DNA of 64,000 nt, taken from Micromonospora sp. MA102. GTDB lineage: Bacteria; Actinomycetota; Actinomycetes; Mycobacteriales; Micromonosporaceae. The stretch spans positions 62,001 to 126,000 of the forward strand of contig NZ_JAMWEG010000011.1 of assembly GCF_025460765.1 (NCBI RefSeq). The letters are read 5' to 3'. The notes under the pieces are model-generated. The model worked only from the letters and a program-made list of their open reading frames with translations, ran no database searches and was not told the DNA's origin. A program made the position numbers and the translations under genes. Positions 35,646 to 44,818 of this stretch are shown in pieces (position 1 is the first letter of the stretch; each line of letters opens with the position of its first letter).

Positions 35646-36887
35646 ATGGAGAACGAGATTCAGCTGATCAGTGACGGCGATGGACTGGCGGTAATCGGCG
35701 ATCCGACGGCTGTCGAACGCTTCATCGTCTCCGAGGGACTGCCGTCGACGGACCTCGGACTGCCTCGGCTCGGGTCTGTCCTCAATGCCGGGGCGGCCGC
35801 GGCACAGGCGGGTTCGGAGATCGCCGCCCACTCGGGTCGCTGGGTGCAGCTGACCAAGGAGTCCGCGCAGACTGTGCACAAGTTCGGTCTGATGCCGACC
35901 AAGACTCCAGGCGTCAGCCACGCGATGGTGGGGCAGCCGGGCTCGATCCAGAAATGGCTCCAAATCTCGAAGGTGCACGGAGCGAACCCGGCGCTGCTGA
36001 GCGGTGCCGCGGGGATCATGGCACAGTTTGCGATGCAACAGAGCATGAAGGAGATCACCGACTATCTCGCCATGATCGACGAGAAGGTCGACGATGTGCT
36101 CCGCGCCCAGAAGGACGCCGTGCTGGCCCGCATGATCGGCGTGGGCTTCGTCATCGAGGAGTCCATGACCATCCGCGAGCAGCGGGGCCGCGTCGACGAA
36201 ATCACATGGTCGAAGGTGCAGGGCGCGCCGACAACGATCGCGGAAACCCAGGCGTACGCGTTGCGTCAACTGGACGCGCTCGCGGAGAAGCTGGAGCGCA
36301 AGACCACGATCGGTGATCTCGCCAAGGCAGCCAAGGAAGCAGAGTCCAAGGGACAGGAGTGGCTCGTCGTCTTGGCTCGCTGCTTCCAGCTGCAGGACGC
36401 GATCGCCGTGCTCGAACTTGACCGGGTGCTGGACGCGTCGCCGGGGGAATTGGACGGGCATCGCCTCGGGCTGAGGGCTGCCCGACAGAACCGGCTCGAA
36501 CTCATTTCCCGGTGCACCGAGCGCCTGCTGGCCCGCATGGACGCGGCTGCGGGCAGAGCCAACGCCAAGGTGCTGCTGAATCCGCTGGACTCCCCCGCTG
36601 TGGTGAAGTCGAGCAACCATGTCTCGATCGCCATCGTCGAGTTCCACGAGCGGCTCGGGATCGAGGGCGATCGACAGTCATCGGAGGCGAGACGATGGAC
36701 GGACGCGGCCAAGGAGGCGCGGGACAAGGCGCTCGAGACGGGAGCAGACGGCGTCGGTGCTGCCAGGCGCCTCGGCGACGAGACCCTCGGCCGCGCCAAA
36801 TGGGCGACGGGCAAGCTCTCAAGCCGGATCGCCGAGCGAGCGCTCCGTCGGCGCAGGGACGACGAGGAACGCGATGAGCCTGACTGA
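35646..36887 (+). CDS. Hypothetical long helical protein
   Basis: This 413-residue protein is of unknown function. It has a mixed N-terminal domain (about 1-95), a hydrophobic-helical segment (GAAGIMAQFAMQQSMKEITD) followed by DEKVDDVLRAQKDAVLARM, and a long charged helical C-terminal half ending in a basic-acidic tail. Relatives occur in many actinobacteria as stand-alone genes. GTCAGGAGCC precedes the ATG. Confidence 0.68.
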   Translation: MENEIQLISDGDGLAVIGDPTAVERFIVSEGLPSTDLGLPRLGSVLNAGAAAAQAGSEIAAHSGRWVQLTKESAQTVHKFGLMPTKTPGVSHAMVGQPGSIQKWLQISKVHGANPALLSGAAGIMAQFAMQQSMKEITDYLAMIDEKVDDVLRAQKDAVLARMIGVGFVIEESMTIREQRGRVDEITWSKVQGAPTTIAETQAYALRQLDALAEKLERKTTIGDLAKAAKEAESKGQEWLVVLARCFQLQDAIAVLELDRVLDASPGELDGHRLGLRAARQNRLELISRCTERLLARMDAAAGRANAKVLLNPLDSPAVVKSSNHVSIAIVEFHERLGIEGDRQSSEARRWTDAAKEARDKALETGADGVGAARRLGDETLGRAKWATGKLSSRIAERALRRRRDDEERDEPD

Positions 36888-37300
36888 GTGGGGACCCAGC
36901 GTCAGCCACATGGCCTCCCCGATGGGTCTGGACCAGTGAGTCTCGGGCTCGGTATGCCTCGACAGGCTTCACTTGAGCCGTCCTGATCCAGTCAGCGGCC
37001 ACCTTCGTCTTGAGGTCCTCTCCTTGCTCTCGATCTGCAGGACTTCACGGCCGAGCGTCCGGTAGGAGAGAGACTTTCTTCTGCGGTTCTCAGCGCTGCT
37101 TTCCAAACCTTGTCGGTGGCGTCCTCGGGCGAGCGATCGGCGCAGCGAGCGGATGTCTGCGCACCGATTGCCGCCCGACAACACGATCACATGGTGGCTG
37201 GCCCTACCGCGTCAGTTCTGATGCCACGTCAGTGAAATACTGAGATCGTCGTCTACCGGCCTCGCCACGGCTACGAGCGTAGATGCGGTCCGGGCCGCTA
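36888..37300. other. No gene recognised
   Basis: About 410 bases between convergent genes. Short frames on either strand (36969-37190 minus, 37010-37243 plus) do not look like protein. Confidence 0.45.
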
Positions 37301-38989
37301 TCAGTCGGCCAAGGCCTCGGCCGCCTGCTGCAGGTGGCGGGCGGCCGCGGTTAGCGCGAGGACGGCCCGGGTCGGCAGCAGGCCCGGGCGTGACCCCTGG
37401 CGCAGGAATTCGCGGGCAAGGGCGACGTGCCATTGCCAGTGCCAGTCCGCCCTGCGCGGCTCCAGGTCGTCGAGGCACAGGTAAGTGGCGCGCTCGGTGA
37501 CCAGCTTGTGAATGTAGGCGTCGGTGGGATCGCCGGGGTCGGGCTCGAGGCTTCCGGTGCAGTCGCACAGGCCGGTCGCGAAGCCGGCCTCGGCCGCGAG
37601 GCCCGACCACAGCATGGACTCGATGCCCGGGCGGCGGACCTGCAGGACCAGGTCGACCAGTAGGCGGGTCGTGTCTGTCGCCCAGTGGTGGAGGCCGTAC
37701 TGGGAGGCGTCGATCAGCAGGGGATGGGGCTCGCCGACGGACTGCACCAGGACGTTGCCGGAGTGCAGGTCGCCGAAACCGCGGGCGTGCAGCACCTGTT
37801 CGCCGAGGCGCTTCGGCGCGACGCCGGGCAGCGCGCCCGTGTCCACGAAGTCGCGTAGCAGGGAGGCCATCTGCTCCGCGTCGGCCTGACCGGCGCCGCG
37901 GTTGTCGCGCCACACCTGCGCGTAGGTGCCGAGGGCGTCGAGGACGCGGCCGCGCAGCACCGGCGACATGGTGAGCCACTGGCTGACCGGCTGGGGCTTG
38001 CGCAGGCCCGGCTGCAGCAATTCTCTGAGGTGGCCGCGGTGCAGTTCGCCGGCCACCTTCGTCGCCTGCTCGGTGGTGGTGCCCGGCTGCTGCAGCCAGT
38101 CCTTGAGCGTGACCGCGTCTTTTGCCAGCTCGGCGGCGATCGCGCTGTAGCCCGACTGCTCGTGGGACCGCAGTTCGCGGTCGAGCCGGACAAGTACCTG
38201 CGATCGCAGCGCCCGCGCCGCTAGGCTGTTTGCCTCCTTCTCGGCCGCGAGGGATGCGCGATCGAGGCCGATCTTGAGGACGAACGACTCTGTGGGCTGG
38301 CCCGGTTGTACGCGAACGACCTTGCAGACGTGGGCGCCGGAGCGGCCGGGAGCGAGGTGGTGGACGGTCAGCGAGGTGCCGGTGTCGTCGTCGGTCCCGA
38401 GGCACTTGACGATCAGGGTGCGCGCGATCAGTTCGCCGCGCCTCATGGCGTCGCGGTATTCCCCGGGCGGGTCGCCGAGGCTGTGGAGCATGGATTGCAC
38501 TCCCGCCTCGGGCGCGAAGACGATCCGGAATCCGTCCTCCCGATCCTGCACGCGCATCCGCTCGCGGATCCTGCGGGCGAGGTTTTCGCCATCCCAGCCG
38601 TTCCGGTCGCCCTCGAACGCTGGAGACATGGTCAGGTGGTTGTCACGGATAATGGCGTCATCCGCACCGGCCTCCATGGAACGTTTTAGGAAATTCGGGT
38701 TTTTTTTCGATTCCCCGGTCACGACGAGGATGTAGCAGTTGTCCTTGCGGCGTTTGCGTAACTCCTTCACCACGGGGAGGCAGGTCTCGTCGTTGAGGTC
38801 GAAGTCGAGGACTGCGAAGTCGAAGTCCACCTCGCGCGCCAGCTTGACCGCCTCGGCAGGGGTACTCGCCTCCTCGTACTCCACCTCCCATTCGCCGAGC
38901 TGGGAGAAGCCGTAGTCGAGGATGTCCTGGACCTGCCGGATCACGGCCGGCTTGTCGTCGACGACCAGCCCGCGCGCGAAGGTTTTCAT
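37301..38989 (-). CDS. Receiver domain fused to APH-like kinase
   Basis: The protein has 562 residues. The receiver domain (about 5-120) has acidic pair D11/D12, probable phospho-acceptor D62 (AVLDFDLND), and T91 (VVTGES). A linker leads to an aminoglycoside-phosphotransferase/choline-kinase-like domain (about 205-560) with a Gly-rich loop near GRSGAHVCKV, a candidate lysine in FVLKIG (239), catalytic loop GDLHSGNVLV (406-415; D407, N412) and metal aspartate D427 in LIDASQYG. The resemblance to kinase modules of predicted NTP-dependent conflict systems is from memory. The ATG at 38989 overlaps the stop of the 1502-residue gene (ATGA). It is the probable phosphorylation output of that protein's GHKL domains. 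Confidence 0.85.
   Translation of the reverse strand: MKTFARGLVVDDKPAVIRQVQDILDYGFSQLGEWEVEYEEASTPAEAVKLAREVDFDFAVLDFDLNDETCLPVVKELRKRRKDNCYILVVTGESKKNPNFLKRSMEAGADDAIIRDNHLTMSPAFEGDRNGWDGENLARRIRERMRVQDREDGFRIVFAPEAGVQSMLHSLGDPPGEYRDAMRRGELIARTLIVKCLGTDDDTGTSLTVHHLAPGRSGAHVCKVVRVQPGQPTESFVLKIGLDRASLAAEKEANSLAARALRSQVLVRLDRELRSHEQSGYSAIAAELAKDAVTLKDWLQQPGTTTEQATKVAGELHRGHLRELLQPGLRKPQPVSQWLTMSPVLRGRVLDALGTYAQVWRDNRGAGQADAEQMASLLRDFVDTGALPGVAPKRLGEQVLHARGFGDLHSGNVLVQSVGEPHPLLIDASQYGLHHWATDTTRLLVDLVLQVRRPGIESMLWSGLAAEAGFATGLCDCTGSLEPDPGDPTDAYIHKLVTERATYLCLDDLEPRRADWHWQWHVALAREFLRQGSRPGLLPTRAVLALTAAARHLQQAAEALAD
38699..38707 (-). other. Slippery heptamer A-AAA-AAC in the receiver-kinase gene
   Basis: On the coding strand, codons TCG AAA AAA AAC contain an 8-A run phased as X-XXY-YYZ, the classical -1 frameshift site. 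A -1 shift gives 13 more codons and stops at 38658, making a receiver-only product of about 110 residues. Confidence 0.5.
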
Positions 38990-41900
38990 GTCGGCATCCT
39001 CCATCGGTCGAGCTCCACCGTCACCGCATAGGTCCACGGCCGCTCGAACTCGGCCTCGTACAGCTTTCCGCCGAAGCGCTCGAGTCGGTGCCGCAACGTT
39101 TCCAGGCCTTTTCCGCTGCCGCCGGACTGCGGCGCGCTGCCGGTATTGCGGACCGTGATCACCAGGCGGTCCTGCCGGTAGTCGAGTTCTACCCGGAATT
39201 CCTGCGGCACGTCGGCCACCCGGTGGGTCGTGCGTGCGTTGTGCCGGATGTCCAGCAGCACCTGCTGGAGCAGCCGATCGGTACAGAAGACACGGAAGGC
39301 TCCGCGCTGCTCGGCCGGCAGCAGCCCGTCGTCGAGTACGTCGCCCCGTTCCCCGAAGAACTCCCGTACCGTCGGCAGCGCGTCCACCGGGCCGCGCGCG
39401 ACGAATTTGCGCAGTACGGACTTGTCACCGTCGAGCGCGAACCGCAGCCACCAGAGGAGGTCGGGGAGCAGGTTCGCGGCCTCTTCCTTGCCGGGGACCA
39501 TACCGGACTTGATCTTTCTTACGAAGTTGTCGACGCGCACCGTGGTCTCGTCGATGAACCTCGGCCCGTCCTCCGAGAGGGTTCGCTCCCACAGCGGAAT
39601 CTCCTCCTGGGACAGGTCGCGCACTGCGCTGTGACTGACCAGGATGTCCCGCAGCATCGCCGCGTTCGGCAGGATCACACCGAGCAGGAAGTTCTGGCAG
39701 TGGCTCCAGGCCTCCCCGATCGCCTCGTGGTTGCGCGGCAGCCGGCCGGTGGCGATGACGAACTCGACGGTCGACTTCGCCAGCCACATCGGGGTGGAGA
39801 AGTCGTGCGCCGCGTAGGAGATCTCGTGCTTGATCTGCGACCAGGCCTCCTGCTTGCCGGCTGGCGGCGCGTACAGCGGCCGCCGCGTGTGCGAAAGCAG
39901 GTAGCGGACTAGCGGCACGCTGACGTAGCTGGACCGGATGCCGGGCGCCTCGCTTTTGTCGCGGAGGTCGTCTAGGAGGCGGCCCAGGGCGTCCGTGAGC
40001 TGCCGCGCCACGCGCAACCGGGGAAACGGTGCGCCGGTGCGCGGCGCGGCCATCAGCTGCAGGACCTCCAGCATGACCTGCGGGACGACGAGCCCCTCGT
40101 CACGGTTGGTGCGCAGGATCCAGACCAGTTCGGCGGAGAACCGCTCGGGTGCGGCCCGGGCGAGCAGGATGACCGCTTGCACCCGCAGGCGCGCCTCGAT
40201 CAGCAGCGCGGCCTCGCCCACGAGCATCGCCGCCGCCATGTCCACGATCAGGGCACGGCAGCGGGGAAACGACAGCGGCGCCGACGACAGCCACTGCGGC
40301 TCAGCGACCAAAAGCCGGATCAGCGCGTCGCGGTACTCCCGGTTGCCGGCCGCCTCTTCGAGCCGCTCCACCACCCGGGCGCGGCGCCTGGTGTTGACGT
40401 CGGCGTCGCGCAGGCGCAGCCGCCAGCTCAGATAGGCCACGCACTGGCGCTGGGTCACGTCGGCGCCGAACAGGTCGGCCGCCTGCTCCTCGAACAGCTG
40501 CTGCTTGGTACGGGTCTCCAGCAGGTTCAGGACCCACTCCCGATGGTTGGCGAGCAACTCGGGCACAGGCGCGTAAAGCGTCAGCTCCGCGTACCGGCGG
40601 CGCAGCGCACAGATGCCGCAGTGGCCGCTGCGCAGGTTGCTCATGGCGGTCCGGGCCAGGTAGTAAATCCTCACCGCAGCCCGTTCCTGAGGCGAGGAAT
40701 CCTCCGAGCGGCGGACCCTGGCGATGCGCTGCAGGTTCACCGCGTCGCTGTCGCTGAGCCCATTAACCAGCAGGACCACGGTGATCGTGACGGCGCCCTT
40801 GTCAGCCGCCAGCCCGACCAGCTGCTGCACCGTCCGGCCGCTGCTGGCACCCGAATCGAGGATGAGCGCGTGCTCTACCGTCGGCAGCGCCGCCGATCCG
40901 GGCAGCTGCCAGTTCGCGGTATGTGCCGCCCGGGGCACCGAGACCGCCTCCGCCCGCATGGCCGCCGGCAGCGCCTGCTTCATCTGGTCAGCGGTGACGG
41001 TCAGATCGTCCGCCGTGCCCTCGGGAAAAAGGATTGTCACCCTGGCCGACGCCTCACCGAAGGCCTCACGGTGGCGCCGTCTGATCTCGCTGACCAGGCG
41101 GCCGAACACCGCCTCGGTCCAGTCTCGCTCGCGGAACAGCAGCGTCGGGTCGACGTAGGCGGTGTAGTGCCGGTCGGCCGGGCGCTCGATGTGCCCGAGC
41201 CTGGCCGCGGCGTTGCGCTGCATCGTCTCGACGTACAGTTCTTGGTCGATTTCGGGCACCGGGAGCGGCTGGCAGCCGTGCTCGGGGCTGCGCAGGACGG
41301 GGTCGATCGGCTGCGCCGGGCCATCGTCGTCCGCGGGAAGGCCGAGGTCCACCACGGCGAGCGACGCCAGCGGCAGGTCGACGCCGGGTTCGCCGGGTGC
41401 CCGCGCGTCGACGATGGTCGCGACAGCGACCGGATCCATGCCCAGGTCGAGCACCTCGGCCACGACGCCGGCTACCGAGTTGCCGCTGGAGACCACGTCG
41501 GTGACGAGTAGCACCCGCGGCCGCTCGTCGGTGTGGGGGACGTCGCGCAGGAAGTCGTAGTAGGCGCCTTGCGCGGTCACTGTGCGGGCCACGGCGGCGG
41601 CGACCTCCGCCGGCGTGTGGGGGAGCCGCAGCACGACCAGCGGCACATCCTCGGCGGACGGCGGCAGGCACTCCTCGGCTCGGGCGGCGAGGGTGACGCC
41701 GGCGAGCGCCCGCAGCTCCAGCTCGGACAGCACGCCGTCGAGGTTGAACCAGCGGCTGGTCCGGCGCAGGCTGGGCGTCAGGAACCGCCCGCGGCGCACG
41801 TTCCCGCCGTCCGCCGTGCCCTCGCCGGTGTTCTCGGGCGCGTCCCGGATCACAGCGGCGATCCGATCGCCGACCCAGGTCGCCATGGCCCGCACAGCGC

Positions 41901-43494
41901 TTCGAGGTGACGCCCGCAGCCGGACCCGCTCGCCGTCGGCCACGACCAGCGCCGTGTGCCGGGCTAGGCCGTCCACGGCGGACATCTCGTCGGCCGTGAG
42001 CTCCGTCAGCGGCAGCGGCTCGCCTGCCGTGGAGATCCGGCTCAGCACGTGTCGCTGCGCCGGCGTGCCGCCCGCCCAGTAATGCCGGTTGCCCGGTGCC
42101 AGCACAAGGACGGGCGGGGGGACCTCCTCACCGGCGGCGACGCGGTCGTCGTACTCGGCGTTGACGTATTCCATCGCCACCGCCATGAGTGGGCGGTTGA
42201 CGCTTGGGAAGGCAAGGATGGCGGCCCGGTCGCCGCGGAAGCCCGCCACGATGTCGATTACCTGGCAGGCGGCGCGGCCGATCTCGACGTCGTGGGCACC
42301 GTGACCCTCGTCCGGCGCGTTTACCGCCACGACGAGATGTCGGTTGTTCGCCAGGTTGCTGCGGATGTCGTCGCGGCCCTTCTCGTTCAGCCCTAGGGGC
42401 GAGTAGAGCGTGACTGCCAGGCAGCTGGTCGCCGCCGGCTCGCCGTCCGGGTCCGCCGTCGGCGTCCGCAACTCGCCAGCCTCGGCTCGCGCTGAGTCGC
42501 CGGGGTCGGCGAGGATGACGCACTCGATGAGGGTGCCGGGCACAATCGCGGGCGCCCGGCCGGCGATTTTCTCGGTTTCGCCCCGGTAGACGTGGCCGCT
42601 CGCCTGTCCCTGGCTGCTCACCAGCAGGGCGCCCTGGAAGGCGCGAGCCACCCGGGCGACCTTCCACATCCCGCGGGCCGCGTCCTGCGCTCCGGTACGC
42701 GTGTCGGCCACGCTCACGCCCCCCTCGATGCCTCGGCCGGTGTCCGCCACTACCAGCCGGATCATCGGGCTGCGCGTCGCCGCGGCGTGCCGGGCGAAGC
42801 CTTCCAGCGAGGGGTCGAAGTCGGTCGCCCGCTGCCCGTAGGTCTCGGGGTCGACGATCACCCCGCCGATCAGCACCTCGCTCGCCCCGGAGTGCCGTTC
42901 GGCGTTCTCGAGCAGCTCGAGCAGGATGCCGCGGGTCACTGCGGCGGCTGTCTCGCGCCGCAGGCCCAGCTCGCGGAGCGTCCGTTCCGCGGCGGTCGGC
43001 CGGGTGACCAGCGTGACGTCGCGCAGGCTCTCGCTCGGCAGCCACTGGTACCTCATGATGCGTCGGTAGCGGTGCGGCCGCTCGGACGTCGGCGGAGCGA
43101 TGAGCACGTCGCCGTCCGCGTCGGTGGACGTGGCGCCGCCGCCCGCGACCACCTGCTCGTCCAGGTGCTCGCCCAGCGCCTCGACGACGCCCGCCTGTTC
43201 CAAGTAGAGGCGGCAGTTGTGCCGCTTCACGATGCGCTGCGCCGCGAGTGGATCGGCCGGTGTGCCGCTGGGCAGCGCGTCGGCGCTGGGCAGACGCACC
43301 TTGCAGTCGGCGCCCGCGGCTGCAGCGGCCCGGACGAAGACCAGCAGGTGGCCGAGAGCGACGAAGTCGGCGAAGCCCAGGTCGCTGAGGTCGATCAACA
43401 TATGTCTGCCTCGCAGCGGGCCGGGTCCCAGGCGGGCCAGCGCCGCAGCCCACGTCGTCGCGTTGAGGCGGCTGCCGATTCTCAGATCCGTCAT
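38986..43494 (-). CDS. 1502-aa STAS/GHKL/PRTase/PRTase/GHKL signalling protein
   Basis: Domains in order. A STAS-like module (about 1-115) has HMLIDLSDLGFADFVALGHL. A first GHKL ATPase (about 150-330) has N-box LLELLENAERHSG and DTGRGIEGG. A phosphoribosyltransferase-like domain (about 500-720) has VLLVTDVVSSGNS. A second such domain (about 745-970) has ALILDSGASSGRTV and then a GHCGIC knuckle. A helical region (about 975-1380) follows. A second GHKL domain (about 1390-1500) has DIRHNA, NTGSAP and GKGLETL, as in sensor kinases. No membrane segments are visible. It overlaps the receiver-kinase gene by 4 bases. The ATG at 43494 is preferred; an upstream frame looks non-coding. The biochemical role is unknown; a sensor, PRPP/nucleotide and kinase cascade is inferred. 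Confidence 0.85.
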   Translation of the reverse strand: MTDLRIGSRLNATTWAAALARLGPGPLRGRHMLIDLSDLGFADFVALGHLLVFVRAAAAAGADCKVRLPSADALPSGTPADPLAAQRIVKRHNCRLYLEQAGVVEALGEHLDEQVVAGGGATSTDADGDVLIAPPTSERPHRYRRIMRYQWLPSESLRDVTLVTRPTAAERTLRELGLRRETAAAVTRGILLELLENAERHSGASEVLIGGVIVDPETYGQRATDFDPSLEGFARHAAATRSPMIRLVVADTGRGIEGGVSVADTRTGAQDAARGMWKVARVARAFQGALLVSSQGQASGHVYRGETEKIAGRAPAIVPGTLIECVILADPGDSARAEAGELRTPTADPDGEPAATSCLAVTLYSPLGLNEKGRDDIRSNLANNRHLVVAVNAPDEGHGAHDVEIGRAACQVIDIVAGFRGDRAAILAFPSVNRPLMAVAMEYVNAEYDDRVAAGEEVPPPVLVLAPGNRHYWAGGTPAQRHVLSRISTAGEPLPLTELTADEMSAVDGLARHTALVVADGERVRLRASPRSAVRAMATWVGDRIAAVIRDAPENTGEGTADGGNVRRGRFLTPSLRRTSRWFNLDGVLSELELRALAGVTLAARAEECLPPSAEDVPLVVLRLPHTPAEVAAAVARTVTAQGAYYDFLRDVPHTDERPRVLLVTDVVSSGNSVAGVVAEVLDLGMDPVAVATIVDARAPGEPGVDLPLASLAVVDLGLPADDDGPAQPIDPVLRSPEHGCQPLPVPEIDQELYVETMQRNAAARLGHIERPADRHYTAYVDPTLLFRERDWTEAVFGRLVSEIRRRHREAFGEASARVTILFPEGTADDLTVTADQMKQALPAAMRAEAVSVPRAAHTANWQLPGSAALPTVEHALILDSGASSGRTVQQLVGLAADKGAVTITVVLLVNGLSDSDAVNLQRIARVRRSEDSSPQERAAVRIYYLARTAMSNLRSGHCGICALRRRYAELTLYAPVPELLANHREWVLNLLETRTKQQLFEEQAADLFGADVTQRQCVAYLSWRLRLRDADVNTRRRARVVERLEEAAGNREYRDALIRLLVAEPQWLSSAPLSFPRCRALIVDMAAAMLVGEAALLIEARLRVQAVILLARAAPERFSAELVWILRTNRDEGLVVPQVMLEVLQLMAAPRTGAPFPRLRVARQLTDALGRLLDDLRDKSEAPGIRSSYVSVPLVRYLLSHTRRPLYAPPAGKQEAWSQIKHEISYAAHDFSTPMWLAKSTVEFVIATGRLPRNHEAIGEAWSHCQNFLLGVILPNAAMLRDILVSHSAVRDLSQEEIPLWERTLSEDGPRFIDETTVRVDNFVRKIKSGMVPGKEEAANLLPDLLWWLRFALDGDKSVLRKFVARGPVDALPTVREFFGERGDVLDDGLLPAEQRGAFRVFCTDRLLQQVLLDIRHNARTTHRVADVPQEFRVELDYRQDRLVITVRNTGSAPQSGGSGKGLETLRHRLERFGGKLYEAEFERPWTYAVTVELDRWRMPT

Positions 43495-43654
43495 GGTGGG
43501 TGCCGTTCTGTCCAGGGCTGGATCGGCGATCGACTTCGAAGCTACCCACAGCGACTCACGGATCACCATCAGGTAAACGCGTATTGATTTCGCACTGGCA
43601 GACGTGATCCGATCCGACTGTGCCGAAAGCAGGCCGGAGTGGAGGCGCACGGAC

Positions 43655-44206
43655 GTGACGGTCCCCAGCTACGACGGAGCGCTCGCGGAGTTCAGCGCAC
43701 TCCGGACCGAGATCGACTCGCGATCCAAGTATCAGCAGCAGATCCTGTCGTTGCAGCTGACTCTCACGAGCGCTCTGTTCGGACTCGGCCTGGCTAAGCC
43801 GGTGCCGCTGGGCGTCCTGCTGATCATCCCGCTAACGTCTTACCTGCTCTGCGGGCGCTACATCGGACAGCGCTCCGCCATTCGCTGGGCGTCACGGTAC
43901 ATATCCGAGCAGCTCAGCCCGCGAGTGCCGGATGGCCTCGGCTGGTCGGCGTGGGTTGCCCGGAACCGCCGACCCGACCGCCTTTTCGACTGGTACGTGC
44001 CTATGCTCATCTGCTTCCCCGGGGCGAGCCTGCTCGCGCTCGGCTGGACCTTCCGCCTCGTCTTCGTCCCAGGCCACCGGTCCGGCTGGGCCACGACCGG
44101 TCTGGTCATCGTCTGGCTGGTCGGGCTCTTCGCCGCGGCGGGATGCGGCTATCTCGTCAGCCGCGTCTTCCGCGACCGATCACCTGCGGCACCCTCGGCC
44201 CCATGA
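43655..44206 (+). CDS. Multi-TM protein divergent from the signalling pair
   Basis: A 183-residue protein from the GTG at 43655. The N-terminal helix (FSALRTEIDSRSKYQQQIL) leads into two hydrophobic segments (LTLTSALFGLGLA, VPLGVLLIIPLTSYLLCG). A soluble loop and two further segments (MLICFPGASLLALGWTF, LVIVWLVGLFAAAGCGYLV) follow. The layout of a conserved helix plus paired TM segments occurs in membrane proteins associated with actinobacterial signalling or defence loci. It is divergently transcribed from the 1502-residue gene with a shared promoter region, so it is a candidate membrane component or effector. Confidence 0.7.
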   Translation: MTVPSYDGALAEFSALRTEIDSRSKYQQQILSLQLTLTSALFGLGLAKPVPLGVLLIIPLTSYLLCGRYIGQRSAIRWASRYISEQLSPRVPDGLGWSAWVARNRRPDRLFDWYVPMLICFPGASLLALGWTFRLVFVPGHRSGWATTGLVIVWLVGLFAAAGCGYLVSRVFRDRSPAAPSAP

Positions 44207-44818
44207 TGCGAAGCGCTGGCCGGGAAGGCTCAGCCGCCTGCGCGGCCGACCGTTTCGCGCAATCGCTTGTGGTGGTTACATGGCCAATCCGGCTTCCTGA
44301 GACCCGGTCCGCCTCGCCCGGCAGCCCGCTGGCCGCCCGAGTATTTCGCTGCGAATACTAATGAGAGCTACCGGGTCAGCCGTTGGCAGACTCGGTGCCT
44401 GGTAGCCGTGGGCGGGTGAACACTCCCCTACCCTGGATCTGTGTCGAGTCCCAGCTAGACCCCTCGTAGGGAATCTGGCGACAAGCTGACCCGCAGCGAG
44501 CACGCAGATCGTTTCGCCGGCCGGCGGCGCTTCCGACATTTCGCTAGGCGGTGGTCAGCAGGGCTCGCCGAGCCGAACCGACACTAGGTACGGAGCCTTT
44601 CGACCGCCAGTCCGACCGCAATGGATCGGCATCGGCTAGAAGCGGATGCGCGGCGGCGTCGACACCACATCGCTGGTGATGGCACCTTCAAGACCGCTGG
44701 CGATTGGGCACTGTACTTGCCTCCGCTCATCGCAGTCGGTCCGCTGGAGGCTGTGCGCGTTGGGGCGCAAGGCGGAGTTTGCGGTGACCCCTGCGCAGAC
44801 AGGTGGCAGCGAGGGCGG
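44207..44818. other. No gene recognised
   Basis: About 610 bases, somewhat less GC-rich in parts, with only unconvincing short frames. It separates the signalling locus from the DUF2637/BTAD operon. Confidence 0.45.

Noticed and set aside
35607..36647. Minus-strand frame of about 346 codons opposite the 35646 gene
   Set aside because: It is the antisense of a protein with normal amino-acid balance. The minus frame is His/Arg/Leu-rich and unlike protein.
10900..36900. Declaring the region a complete conjugative element
   Set aside because: No integrase, relaxase, FtsK/TraB or VirB4-like gene, attachment site or tRNA junction is visible within the window; only accessory-type families are.
42128..43549. 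Long alternative frame inside the 1502-residue gene
   Set aside because: It is Arg-rich shadow sequence; the GHKL and STAS motifs are in the other frame.
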